Source: Halorubrum aquaticum (GTDB lineage Archaea; Halobacteriota; Halobacteria; Halobacteriales; Haloferacaceae). From it: a stretch of DNA of 64,000 nt. The stretch covers positions 62,001 to 126,000 of the forward strand of contig NZ_FOPZ01000002.1 in assembly GCF_900113615.1 (NCBI RefSeq), read 5' to 3'. Below are positions 15,668 to 24,131 of this stretch, piece after piece; the first letter of the stretch is position 1; each line of letters opens with the position of its first letter. The notes below the pieces were generated by a model. It made no database searches. It had not been told where the DNA came from and saw only the letters and a list, made by a program, of their open reading frames with translations. A program made the translations under genes and the position numbers.

Positions 15668-17371
15668 ATGGACTCGACAGATGGTTCGACGAGGACGGTG
15701 GGCGAGGCGGTCGTGGACTGCCTGCTCGACCGCGGGATCGACACGGCCTTCGGCATCCCCGGCAAGCAGACGCTCCCGCTCAACCGGGCGTTCGCCGACC
15801 GGGACGCGCGGTTCGTCGTGGCGCGACACGAGACCGCGGTCACCCACCAGGCGTGGGGGTACGCGGAGACGAGCGAGCCCGGGACGATGGCCGCGACCGT
15901 GGTCGTCCCCGGCCCGGGCGACATGAACGCGATGAACGGGCTGAAGAACGCGCTCAACGACAACGTCCCGCTGCTCCACCTCGCGGTCGAGACCGAACGC
16001 GACGTGCGCGGCGGCGACGGGATCCACGAGACGCCCCCGGAGACGTACGACACGGTGGTGAAGGAGAACGTCCTCGTCGAGTCGCCGGCGGGCGCGGTCG
16101 CGGCCGTCGCCGACGCGATCCGCGTCGCCCGCGAGGCCCCGCAGGGGCCGGTCCGGGTCGGGATCCCCAAGGACGTCCTCGCGAGCCGGACGCCGCAGGC
16201 GACGCCGCCGGAGGACGACCCCGCGGAACCGCCGGAGCCGTCCGCGTCGTCGGTCGAGGCGGCCGCGGATCGCCTCCGCGACGCCGACGCGCCGGTCGTG
16301 ATCGCGGGCGGGGGCGTTCGCCGCGCCGGGGCGACCGATCACCTACGAGCGGTCGCGGAGGCGCTCGACGCGCCGGTCGTCACGACCTACAAGGGGAAGG
16401 GCGTCCTCCCGGAGACGCATCCGCTCTCGTCGGGGGTGCTCTGTGGCGGCGCGAGCACGGAGCTCCGCGAGCTGCTCGCCGAGGCGGACGCCGGACTGGT
16501 CGTCGGCTCGGACCTCGACGCCGTCTCGACCGCCAAGTGGTCGGTGTCGATGCCCGAGACGCTCGTCCACGTCACGCTCGACGGCGACGACATCGGGTTC
16601 GGTTACGAGGCGGACCTCGGCGTCGTCGCCGACGCGGACCGGTTCCTCGGCGCCCTCGCCGACCGGCTCGATGACGACACCCGCGGATCCGGAGCTGACG
16701 GCCCCGACGACGGCCCCGGCGCTGCTCGCGCGGCCTCGGTCCGCGAGGCCGACCGCGAGCGGTTCGACGCGATCGCGGCCGCACGCGACCCGGACACCCC
16801 GCTTAGCTCCGTCGAGGTGCTTCGGGCGGTCCACGACGTGCTGCCCGAAGAAACGGTCGTGGCCGCCGACGCGGGCGGATTCCGGCTGTGGACGCTCGTC
16901 TCTTTCCCGGCGGCCGGCCCGGAATCGTACGTCAATCCCGGGTCGTGGGCGACGATGGGAACGGGGCTTCCGTCGGCGATCGGCGCGAAGCTCGCGAACC
17001 CCGACGACGACGTGGTCGCGTTGACCGGCGACGGCGGGCTCATGATGTGTGTTCACGAGCTTCACACGCTGGCGTCCGAGGACGTCGACGTCACCGTGGT
17101 CGCGTTGAACAACGACGACTACGCGATCATCAGCGAGGAGGCCGAACGGACCTACGACTTCCCCGCGCAGGCGTACGGCTGGGTCGACACCGGGCTCGAC
17201 ATCGTGTCCATCGCCGCCGGGATGGGCGTGCGGGCCGAGCGCGTGAGCGACCTCGACGCCGTCGGCGACGCCGTCGACGACGCGCGCGCACACGACGGGC
17301 CGGCGCTCGTCGAGGTCGTCACCGATCCGGACGAGCCGCAGGCCAGCGAGTGGATGACTCGGGAGCGATAG
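15668..17371 (+). CDS. TPP-dependent enzyme, acetolactate synthase large-subunit family
   Basis: A 567-residue thiamine-diphosphate enzyme with the three-domain layout: Pyr domain with catalytic Glu55 (ARHETAV), a central Rossmann-like domain (IAGGGVRRAG, about 212) and a PP domain with the TPP/Mg motif from GDGG (454-457) to NN (481-482). Family members make acetolactate, decarboxylate 2-oxoacids or split oxalyl-CoA; the substrate here is undetermined. No small regulatory subunit gene is adjacent, which argues against the main branched-chain acetolactate synthase. The linker at 335-360 is acidic. ATG at 15668 follows the XPB gene by 95 bp. Confidence 0.87.
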   Translation: MDSTDGSTRTVGEAVVDCLLDRGIDTAFGIPGKQTLPLNRAFADRDARFVVARHETAVTHQAWGYAETSEPGTMAATVVVPGPGDMNAMNGLKNALNDNVPLLHLAVETERDVRGGDGIHETPPETYDTVVKENVLVESPAGAVAAVADAIRVAREAPQGPVRVGIPKDVLASRTPQATPPEDDPAEPPEPSASSVEAAADRLRDADAPVVIAGGGVRRAGATDHLRAVAEALDAPVVTTYKGKGVLPETHPLSSGVLCGGASTELRELLAEADAGLVVGSDLDAVSTAKWSVSMPETLVHVTLDGDDIGFGYEADLGVVADADRFLGALADRLDDDTRGSGADGPDDGPGAARAASVREADRERFDAIAAARDPDTPLSSVEVLRAVHDVLPEETVVAADAGGFRLWTLVSFPAAGPESYVNPGSWATMGTGLPSAIGAKLANPDDDVVALTGDGGLMMCVHELHTLASEDVDVTVVALNNDDYAIISEEAERTYDFPAQAYGWVDTGLDIVSIAAGMGVRAERVSDLDAVGDAVDDARAHDGPALVEVVTDPDEPQASEWMTRER

Positions 17372-17421
17372 GCCCGCGAAACGCGCGAGCGGCGAGGCGA
17401 TCCGTCGAGCGGCGGCGTCCC

Positions 17422-17443
17422 TCACGTTTCGGTCGGAACGTGA
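17422..17443. promoter_or_regulatory. 7-bp inverted repeat upstream of the Gfo/Idh gene
   Basis: TCACGTT and AACGTGA form perfect arms around 8 nt, immediately upstream of ATCTTAACA, a TATA-like box about 28-30 nt before the ATG at 17476. It is a candidate regulator site. Confidence 0.4.
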
Positions 17444-17475
17444 ATCTTAACAACACCCGTTGTGAATCTCGAGAC

Positions 17476-18540
17476 ATGACCAGCGCCAACGACGTCGCCG
17501 TCGGGATCGTCGGCCTCGGCGGCATCGGTACCCACCACGCGAGACAGTTCCTCGACCGGGACGCGAACCTCGTCGGCGGCATGGACATCGACGCCGATGC
17601 CCGCCGTCGCTTCCACGAGGAGTTCGACGTCCACGCCTACGAGGCGGCGGCGGACCTCTACGACGACTGCGAGGCCGTCCTGATCACCACGCCGAACCGG
17701 TTCCACGAGGAGTACGCGACGGAGGCGTTGGAGGCGGGTCTCGACGTGCTTCTGGAGAAGCCGCTCGCACACACCCTCGAGAGCGCCGAGCGGATCGCCG
17801 ACGCGGCGGCCGACGCGGAGGGGTTCTGTATGGTCGGGTTCAACAACCGCTTCCGGCATCCCGTCCGGGTCATCAAACACTACCAGGACGAGGGCCGCTT
17901 CGGCGAGACGAAACACGTCGAGGCGAACTACGTCCGTCGCCGGGGGATCCCGGGCCGCGGCTCCTGGTTCACCTCGAAGGGCGTCGCGGGCGGCGGGTCG
18001 CTCATCGACATCGGCGTTCACGCGATCGACCTGGCGCTGTACTTCCTCGATCACCCCGAGATCGTCGAGGTCACCGGCGAGGCACGCTCGGAGTTCGGCG
18101 GCCGCGAGGACTACGCGTACATCGACAGCTGGGGGGAGGACGCGGGGCCCGAGGGCTTCGACGTCGACGACTCCGCCTCGGCGTTCATCCGCGGGGCCGA
18201 CGGCAGCACCGTCTCCCTGGAGGTCGCGTGGGCGACGAACCGGCCGCCGACCGACGAGTTCATCGTCCGGGGCAGCGAGGCGGGCGCGACGTTCGACCGC
18301 GGCCGCGACGAGCTCACCCTTCACGAGGCGAGCGTCGGCGGCGGACACCACCTCACGGACACCGAGGTGGAGACCCGCGACGACAACAGCCACGGGGTCG
18401 AACAGGACGTCTTCCTCGAGGCCGTCGCGGCGGGCGAACCGCCCGCGATCAACACGGTCGAGGAGGGGCTGGCCGTCCAGCGCGTGATCGACGCGATCTA
18501 CCGGTCCTCGGAGTCCGGCCGCGCGGTCCAGTTGGACTGA
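17476..18540 (+). CDS. Gfo/Idh/MocA family NAD(P)-dependent oxidoreductase
   Basis: A 354-residue dehydrogenase of the glucose-fructose oxidoreductase/inositol dehydrogenase family. The Rossmann motif GIVGLGGIGTHHARQF starts at residue 10, the ITTPNRFHEEYA segment follows, and the signature EKPLA carries the catalytic Lys near 96. GGSLIDIGVHAIDL contains the family's Asp-His pair. The substrate, probably a sugar or cyclitol, cannot be deduced. ATG at 17476 is supported by the promoter elements immediately upstream. It lies on the same strand as the TPP enzyme but with its own promoter. Confidence 0.9.
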   Translation: MTSANDVAVGIVGLGGIGTHHARQFLDRDANLVGGMDIDADARRRFHEEFDVHAYEAAADLYDDCEAVLITTPNRFHEEYATEALEAGLDVLLEKPLAHTLESAERIADAAADAEGFCMVGFNNRFRHPVRVIKHYQDEGRFGETKHVEANYVRRRGIPGRGSWFTSKGVAGGGSLIDIGVHAIDLALYFLDHPEIVEVTGEARSEFGGREDYAYIDSWGEDAGPEGFDVDDSASAFIRGADGSTVSLEVAWATNRPPTDEFIVRGSEAGATFDRGRDELTLHEASVGGGHHLTDTEVETRDDNSHGVEQDVFLEAVAAGEPPAINTVEEGLAVQRVIDAIYRSSESGRAVQLD

Positions 18541-18613
18541 GAGGAGGGGCGGAGGTCGACCGTCGACCGGATCACGAACCTATTCGTCGCTGTAGTCCGT
18601 GGACCCGCGTATC

Positions 18614-19804
18614 GTGAGCGACTCGCCCGAACCGACCCCGCCCTCCGAACGCATCGTCAGCCTCGACGCGCTCCGCGGGGTGGCCGTCCTCGGCATCCTC
18701 GTGATCAACGTTCGGGTGTTCTCGATGCCCGAGACGACGCTCCTCAACCCCACGGTCTTCGGCGACTTCACCGGAGCGAACTACTGGGCGTGGCTCGTCG
18801 GGCACGTCCTCGCCGAACAGAAGTTCATCACCCTCTTCTCGGCGCTGTTCGGGGCGGGGATCGTCCTCTTCATCGAGAGCAAGGAGCGGAAGGACCAGCC
18901 CGCCATGCCGCTTCACTACCGCCGGACCGCCTGGCTGATCGCCATCGGGCTGGCGCACGCGTACCTGCTCTGGTACGGGGACGTCCTCGTCGCCTACGGC
19001 TTCTGCGGGCTGGCGCTCGTCTTCGCGTACGAGTGGGAGCCGCGGGCGCTCGCCGGGCTGGCGACCGTCTTCCTGCTCGTCACGCCCCTACTGGAGGTGT
19101 TCGCGGGCCTCACCGTCGGGGGCGAGGCGATAGCGGGCCAGTGGGCGCCCGCCGAGTCGGTCCTCCGCGCCGAGGTCGAGACGTATCGGAGCGGCTGGAT
19201 CGAACAGCTCGACCACCGCGTCCCCACCGCCTTCGAGCGCCAGACCCTCGGCTTCCTCGGCGGGACGTTCTGGCGGGTCGGCGGGACCGTCCTGCTCGGG
19301 ATGGCGCTCTACAAGTGGGGCGTGTTGACCGGCGAGCGCTCCTCGGCGTTCTACCGTCGGCTCGTCGGCCTCGGACTCGTCGGCGTCGCCGTCGTCCTCG
19401 CGGGCGTCTGGTACATCGAGGCCAACGACTGGGGCGCGGGCGCGGCGCTGTTCTGGCGGCAGTTCAACTACGTCGGCAGCCTCCTCGTCGCCGGCGGCTA
19501 CGTCGGGGCCGTCACCCTCTACGTACGGTGGCGGCCGAACGGGCCCGCGACCCGGGCGTTCGCGGCGGTCGGCCGGACCGCGTTCACCAACTACCTCCTC
19601 CAGACCGTGGTCGCGACCACGGTCTTCTACGGGCACGGGCTCGGGCTCTTCGGGTCGGTGAGCCGGATCGAGGCGCTGGGGATGGTGGTCGCCTTCTGGG
19701 CGATACAGGTGGTCCTCTCCGTGTTGTGGCTCCGCCGGTACCGGTTCGGCCCCGTCGAGTGGCTCTGGCGGACGCTCACCTACGGCGAGCGCCAGCCGAT
19801 GTGA
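18614..19804 (+). CDS. DUF418 family polytopic membrane protein
   Basis: A 396-residue membrane protein with about ten hydrophobic segments. It opens with the family signature ERIVSLDALRGVAVLGIL and ends with the DUF418 C-terminal pattern (RYRFGPVEWLWRTLTYGERQP). Its biochemical function is unknown. Two in-frame GTG codons (18599 and 18614) could start translation; 18614 gives MSDSPEPTPPSERIV, the commoner form, but 18599 is nearly as likely. No obvious partner gene is adjacent. Confidence 0.85.
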   Translation: MSDSPEPTPPSERIVSLDALRGVAVLGILVINVRVFSMPETTLLNPTVFGDFTGANYWAWLVGHVLAEQKFITLFSALFGAGIVLFIESKERKDQPAMPLHYRRTAWLIAIGLAHAYLLWYGDVLVAYGFCGLALVFAYEWEPRALAGLATVFLLVTPLLEVFAGLTVGGEAIAGQWAPAESVLRAEVETYRSGWIEQLDHRVPTAFERQTLGFLGGTFWRVGGTVLLGMALYKWGVLTGERSSAFYRRLVGLGLVGVAVVLAGVWYIEANDWGAGAALFWRQFNYVGSLLVAGGYVGAVTLYVRWRPNGPATRAFAAVGRTAFTNYLLQTVVATTVFYGHGLGLFGSVSRIEALGMVVAFWAIQVVLSVLWLRRYRFGPVEWLWRTLTYGERQPM

Positions 19805-19825
19805 GGCGGTCGGGATCCTACGCCC

Positions 19826-20554
19826 CTACTCCGAGTTCGACCCGGCCACGACCCGGTTCGAGAGCGTCCCGACGCCCTCGTAGGTTATCTCCACGCGCTC
19901 GCCCGGCTCGACGAGTCCGGGGTTCGCGGGGCTCCCGAACGCGACGCAGTCGCCCGGGCGGAGGGTGAACCGCCTGGAGAGGTACGAGACGACCTCGTAC
20001 GGGTCGAACAGCATGAGGTCCGTGTTCGCCTCTTGGCGGCGCTCCCCGCCGACCGTCGTCGACATCTCCATGCCCGTGGGGTCGACGTCGGTCTCGATCC
20101 AGGGGCCGAGCGGCGCGGAGCCGTCGAACGCCTTCCGCGCGGTCCGCCCCTGCTGGTCGAGCGCGTCGAGGTCGTTCATGACCGTGTACCCGCGGACCAC
20201 GTCCGGCACGTCCTCGGGTTCGAGGTCGGGACAGCGCTCGTCGATCACGGCGACGAGCTCGCCGGCGTAGGTCAGCTCGTCGGTCCACTCGGGGTGGCGG
20301 ACCGTCCGGCCGTGCCCGAGGAGGCTCGCGGGCGGCTTGATGAAGAAGTCGGGCTCCTCGGGCCGCTCGTACTCCATCTGCTCGAGCGTCTCCGCGTAGT
20401 TCCGGCCGACGCAGTAGAGCGCTTCGGGCTCACACGGCGGGAGGAGTCGGCCGTCGCGGCCGACCTCGTACCGGCCGTCATCGGCGTGAACGGTTCCGTC
20501 CTCGTACCGACCGGCGACCGGTCCCTCGGGCGTGGACAGACGGGCGAGTCGCAT
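19826..20554 (-). CDS. Fumarylacetoacetate hydrolase (FAH) family protein
   Basis: A 242-residue single-domain FAH-family protein. The fold signatures YCVGRNYAET, FFIKPPASLLGHG, TYAGELVAVIDE, VRGYTVMNDLDALDQQG, PLGPWIETD and the closing RPGDCVAFGSP/GERVEITYEGVG are visible. Members hydrolyse or decarboxylate 2-oxo acids; the specific reaction is unknown. The first metal-ligand position, often Glu-x-Glu, reads AGE here, so metal binding may differ. ATG at 20554 is chosen because the upstream 66 residues of the frame are Arg-rich nonsense in the promoter. Convergent with the DUF418 gene. Confidence 0.88.
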   Translation of the reverse strand: MRLARLSTPEGPVAGRYEDGTVHADDGRYEVGRDGRLLPPCEPEALYCVGRNYAETLEQMEYERPEEPDFFIKPPASLLGHGRTVRHPEWTDELTYAGELVAVIDERCPDLEPEDVPDVVRGYTVMNDLDALDQQGRTARKAFDGSAPLGPWIETDVDPTGMEMSTTVGGERRQEANTDLMLFDPYEVVSYLSRRFTLRPGDCVAFGSPANPGLVEPGERVEITYEGVGTLSNRVVAGSNSE

Positions 20555-20658
20555 GCGGATCCGTCCTCGGTCGGGCGAGAAAGGTCCGTCGGTGCGGTCC
20601 GTGGTTCGGGGCGGTCGTCGGCGTCGTGGACGCCGTCGCCGACTCGGCTCCCCCCGCG

Positions 20659-21057
20659 TCACTCCTCGATCCCGTCGACCCCGATCACGACCGCCGACCG
20701 GATCTCGAGGGCGGTCTCGAACTCCGCGCGTCGGTCGGTCGTCGCCCCCCACCGCTCGACCGCGGTCTCGTGGGCGCGGGCGACCGCGTCGCGCTCGCGG
20801 TCGGCGAGGTCGAGCCGCGCGCCGACGTCCTCCCAGTGGTCGGGCTCGACGAGGAACGTCTCCCGGTCGGGCGCGGCCTCGATCCGCTCGTATCGGCGCC
20901 GGTACTCGTCGATCCGTGGTCCGAGATCGGTTTGGACGCGCGCCAGCAGCGCCGGGAGCCGGTCGGCGGGAACGCTCGCGAGCGCCGCGGTCTTCAGGAG
21001 CGCGGTCCCGTCGATCGGATGGTCCTCGCCGCCGTTTCCCGTCGATTCCATAGCCAT
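20659..21057 (-). CDS. Conserved hypothetical protein coupled to the MoaD-like gene
   Basis: A 132-residue acidic soluble protein; I do not recognise a family. Predicted mostly alpha-helical (LLKTAALASVPADRLPALLARVQTDL, then YRRRYERIEAAPDRETFL), with a short beta ending (IRSAVVIGVDGIEE). Its start codon shares one base with the stop of the upstream MoaD-like gene (TGATG), so the two are translationally coupled and likely act together. A second ATG two codons later (21051) is also possible. No Cys, so a metal or thiol role is unlikely. Confidence 0.75.
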   Translation of the reverse strand: MAMESTGNGGEDHPIDGTALLKTAALASVPADRLPALLARVQTDLGPRIDEYRRRYERIEAAPDRETFLVEPDHWEDVGARLDLADRERDAVARAHETAVERWGATTDRRAEFETALEIRSAVVIGVDGIEE

Positions 21058-21731
21058 CAGCCGCCCGCGCGCATCGCCTTCCGTTCGAACTTCGGGAGGA
21101 GCTCCTCGAGGACCGACTCCTCGCCCGCGAACGACACCGTCACCTCGGTGAGCGTGATCGACGCCGCCGCGGTCACCGTCGCCGCGGCCAGCGTCGCCCG
21201 CCAGCCCTCGCCGTCGACGCGCGTCGCCGCCGCGGGGTCGTCGGTGCCGACGAGATCGCCGCCGAGGTTCGTGAGATAGTGGGCCGCGAGCCGCCGGGAT
21301 ATCCCCCGGTACGCGACCTCCCGGCGGACCCACCCCGGCTCGGCGGACGGTTCGGTCGGCGGTTCCTCGCCGTCCGCGGCGTCGTCGTTGTCGCCGTCAC
21401 CGTTGCCGTCGGCGTCACCGCCCCCCGAGTCGCCGGCGGCGTCCGCGTCGGTCGTCCCGCCGGCGACGGGCGGGAAGACGGAGAGCCGGTCGCCGTCGGC
21501 GAGGTCGGTGTCGAGCCCCTGGAGGTGTAACACCTCTCGTCCGTTCTTCAGGACGTTGATCTGGGGGGCGAGGCCGCCGTCGACGATCAGTCGGCCGTCC
21601 ATCCCGTCGTACTCGTCCTCCAGGGCGCGAAGCACGTCACCGACGTCGGAGCCGTCCGCGAACTCGCGGACGACGGTCTTTCCCCCGGCGGCCTCCCGAA
21701 ACGTCGCGAAGAACCGCAACTCCAGTTCCAT
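21057..21731 (-). CDS. MoaD/ThiS-like ubiquitin-fold protein with C-terminal extension
   Basis: A 224-residue fusion. Residues 1-92 form a MoaD/ThiS beta-grasp domain: MELELRFFATFREAAGG, then INVLKNGREVLHLQGL, then DGDRLSVFPPVAGG. The Gly-Gly that is normally the reactive C-terminus lies at 91-92, inside the chain. An Asp/Gly/Glu linker (93-130) leads to a second domain (132-224) with a DUF1952-like look (EVAYRGISRRLAAHYLTNLGG). Such fusions occur in archaeal and Thermus-type MoaD relatives in molybdopterin synthesis; use of the internal Gly-Gly would need cleavage. Promoter GGCTTAAAAACG (about 21750) precedes ATG 21731. Confidence 0.82.
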   Translation of the reverse strand: MELELRFFATFREAAGGKTVVREFADGSDVGDVLRALEDEYDGMDGRLIVDGGLAPQINVLKNGREVLHLQGLDTDLADGDRLSVFPPVAGGTTDADAAGDSGGGDADGNGDGDNDDAADGEEPPTEPSAEPGWVRREVAYRGISRRLAAHYLTNLGGDLVGTDDPAAATRVDGEGWRATLAAATVTAAASITLTEVTVSFAGEESVLEELLPKFERKAMRAGG

Positions 21732-21773
21732 GTCGGTCCGGTCGGGCCGCGGCGGCTTAAAAACGGGCGTCAC

Positions 21774-22170
21774 CGGTGGTACTGTCGGATGCGGTCGAGA
21801 CGTCGCTCGACGTGTGGCGGCCGCCTCGCTCGGTGCGGTCGTGCGCGCGGCTCTCGACGATCGGAGTGGTGGCTCGGTGGAAACCCGTCGTCACAAGGGG
21901 CTCAGTGGGGGTAACACGTCGTCACGGCCACCACACACGAGGTAACTCGTTGACGGCTATAAACAACCCGTGATCCACGCCCCCGTCGTGTAGAAGGTGA
22001 GTCCGTCCCTTCTCGGACGTCGGAACGGGCCGTCCCGTACTGACGATGTGCCTTCCCGTACCGACGAGTGCGACCATCACGGTCGTTCTGCGGACGAAAC
22101 CGTTTGTCCGTTCACACCCTCGCTCGGAGCACGCGAGGCCGTTCGACGGAGAGTACTCCGCCGTGGCGTG
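21774..22170. other. 397-bp intergenic region with no recognised gene
   Basis: This gap separates the core-like MoaD operon from the nirK block. Short open frames cross it, but none has a halophile-like acidic composition or recognisable motif. It is somewhat richer in A/T than its neighbours. No tRNA, terminal repeats or integrase remnant is visible to me. It may mark the edge of the accessory block. Confidence 0.5.
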
Positions 22171-23019
22171 TCACGCTTCGTCAGGCCGACCCCATAGACT
22201 CGCGACCGGCCCCGAAACGACGAGACTGACGAGTCCGAACGCGACGGTGATCGTGAGAACGCCCGGATCGCGGAAACTCGTCGTGGCGATGAGCAACGCG
22301 ATGGCCACGTTTCGCGCGGCGGTCGTCGTCGCGAGGACTTCCCGCGTGGACTTCTCGGGGCCACCGAGGGCGTACCCCAGTAGTAACGAACCGACGACGA
22401 CGACGACCGAAATAAATAGCGTCCCGGTACCGACCAACTGGCGCATTTCGCCGGCATAGAGGACCGTCAAGAGGACGACCAGGAGAACGAGCAGGTACGT
22501 CGAGAGGCGCTGGATCGGTGGATGGAGGCGTGTCGCAACGGGCTGATAGCGTGCCCTGACGCCGAGCCCACCGATCAGGGGGACCAACTGCGTCACGACG
22601 ACGATCCGGGCGATCCCGAGCGGGTCGGCGGCGACGTCGCCGGGCATGAGAAGGGCCACCGTGATCGGTATCGTCGCGACGGAGACGACGCCCAGAACGG
22701 CCATCAGACCGCTCGCGAACGCGACGTCACTTTTCGAGATCTCGGCCAGTTTCGGCCCGAAGGGCGCTCCCGGTGCCATGGCGATCAACAGGAGACCGAT
22801 GACGTGACCGGTCTCCATCGGAACCGCGAGGACGAACGCGAACGCCAGCAGCGGGACGAGTATGAGGTTCACCAACAGCGATTTCGCCATCAGCCGACGT
22901 CGCCCGATCGCTTCGAGGACCTCGGCGGTCGTCAGCGCCAGCCCCATGGAGAACATCGTCGCGAGCACGAAGACGACCGTGACGAGATCGATGACTGCGG
23001 TGGGCGTTATCGGTCCCAT
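22171..23019 (-). CDS. SBF (bile acid:Na+ symporter) family transporter
   Basis: A 282-residue polytopic protein with about nine hydrophobic segments, of the SBF/BASS superfamily. Signature-like stretches are the N-terminal FVLATMFSMGLALT, the conserved LLIAMAPGAPFGPKLAE and the second repeat ATTTAARNVAIALLI. Members move organic acids or, in the Acr3 branch, arsenite with Na+ or H+; the substrate here is not known. ATG at 23019 begins directly before the first membrane helix. It lies downstream of the cupin pair on the same strand, 228 bp away. Confidence 0.8.
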   Translation of the reverse strand: MGPITPTAVIDLVTVVFVLATMFSMGLALTTAEVLEAIGRRRLMAKSLLVNLILVPLLAFAFVLAVPMETGHVIGLLLIAMAPGAPFGPKLAEISKSDVAFASGLMAVLGVVSVATIPITVALLMPGDVAADPLGIARIVVVTQLVPLIGGLGVRARYQPVATRLHPPIQRLSTYLLVLLVVLLTVLYAGEMRQLVGTGTLFISVVVVVGSLLLGYALGGPEKSTREVLATTTAARNVAIALLIATTSFRDPGVLTITVAFGLVSLVVSGPVASLWGRPDEA

Positions 23020-23246
23020 TCGTCAGTGAAATCGCTTCGTGATTCGGAGAGAAAAGTGGCCCGTCTGTCGATCGTCACCGCCTTTCCATCGATGAACTAC
23101 GCGTTCGCACACGGCTGCTGGGACGTCCTATCTTCCGAACAGAAGATCGTCGGATCCCGAAGTCGCTCGTCCGGATCACCGTCGTCGTCGAGCGCCTTGA
23201 GGGCGCTACCGAGAGGGACAAAGGCCGTCCGCTCGCCGGCCTCCGG
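23020..23246. terminator. Gap after the cupin genes, with two small hairpins
   Basis: No gene is seen. AGCGCC-TTGAG-GGCGCT (23191-23207) and ATCTTC-CGAACA-GAAGAT (about 23131-23148) can form hairpins downstream of the cupin stop and upstream of the transporter. They might separate the transcripts, but archaeal terminators rarely need hairpins, so the assignment is weak. Confidence 0.3.
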
Positions 23247-23552
23247 CTACTCGTCGGACCGGGACGCCAGGACGACCAGGGCGGTGCTCTCCTCGACGGC
23301 ACGGGGGGCGATATCCCGGTCGCCGTCGAAGCGGGCCACGTCACCCGCCGACAGCTCGTGTGTCTCGTCGCCGAGTTCCAACTCGATCCTTCCCTCGACG
23401 AGATAGAAGACGATCTCGCGGTCGGGATGCGAGTGAGATGCCACTTCGTCACCCGCATCGAGTGTGAGTCTGATCGTCTTCGGTTCCGCGTCGGGGAAGA
23501 CGTTGGCGTGGGGCCGTCCGTCCAGCTCGTCGAGGGCGTGTATCGTCGTCAT
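23247..23552 (-). CDS. Single-domain cupin protein (1)
   Basis: A 101-residue cupin. The first cupin motif is recognisable as HSHPDREIVFYLVEGRIELELG (His, His, Glu pattern). The second motif is weaker (SAGDVARFDGDRDIAPRAVEE) and the usual final His is absent, so the metal site may be incomplete. Function unknown; small cupins bind metals or small acids. The ATG overlaps the stop of the upstream cupin gene (ATGA), so the two are coupled. It is the second gene of a pair lying downstream of nirK. Confidence 0.82.
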   Translation of the reverse strand: MTTIHALDELDGRPHANVFPDAEPKTIRLTLDAGDEVASHSHPDREIVFYLVEGRIELELGDETHELSAGDVARFDGDRDIAPRAVEESTALVVLASRSDE

Positions 23553-23929
23553 GGATCGGTGGGATCGAACTCGTCGGTTCGAAGTCCCCGGCGGACCGGT
23601 TCGTGCTCGGCGTCGGTCGGCGGCGGTGCGGTGACGAGCAGCGCCTCGAGCCGCGAATCGTCGTCGGCCTTGACACCGCGATCGGTATCCGCCTCGACGG
23701 TCACGACGTCTCCCGGTTCGACGCGGCGTTCCTCATCGCCGTCGCGGACGAGTCCGGTACCGGAACGAACGTCGATCACCACGTCACTGGACGGGGCGTG
23801 AACCGGGATGAACTGTCCCGGTTCGAAGTAGCCGCAGACGACCTTCATCCGGTCGCTCCGGAACGCCTCGACCGCCGAGAACTTCTCGTCGTCGTACGTC
23901 CGTTCCGCCTCGAGGTCGATGGCGGTCAT
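23549..23929 (-). CDS. Single-domain cupin protein (2)
   Basis: A 126-residue cupin-like protein: EPGQFIPVHAPSSDVVIDVRSG corresponds to the first cupin motif and VEPGDVVTVEADTDRGVKAD to the second. Only one His is kept, so metal binding is doubtful. One Cys (VVCGYF) lies in the first strand. It is translationally coupled to cupin 1. nirK ends 202 bp upstream on the same strand, so read-through is possible. Cupins recur near nirK-type genes, but their role there is unknown to me. Confidence 0.75.
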   Translation of the reverse strand: MTAIDLEAERTYDDEKFSAVEAFRSDRMKVVCGYFEPGQFIPVHAPSSDVVIDVRSGTGLVRDGDEERRVEPGDVVTVEADTDRGVKADDDSRLEALLVTAPPPTDAEHEPVRRGLRTDEFDPTDP

Positions 23930-23936
23930 ATTGACC

Positions 23937-23953
23937 CACCCGTTCGACGGGTG
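23937..23953. promoter_or_regulatory. 6-bp-stem inverted repeat just upstream of the cupin operon
   Basis: CACCCG-TTCGA-CGGGTG lies 8 bp before the cupin-2 ATG (minus strand). It is either a 5'-leader hairpin or an operator. Confidence 0.35.
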
Positions 23954-24131
23954 TCACGACAGTTCGATCGGACGGCGAGTCGCGTGACGACGACTGACGA
24001 TTCGATCGTTCGCTCTGGTTTAGGCTGACCAAAATCCATGTGTTTCGATCTGTAGCGAGGAGGCACAATAGGGTTGAGCCGAACACGTTCCCGTCGGATC
24101 GGCCCGATCGACGAACCGGAACCGTCGGCGT

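Noticed and set aside
21776-22197. Small open frames between the MoaD-like gene and the SBF transporter
   Set aside because: No family match, no acidic bias, and no consistent start signals.
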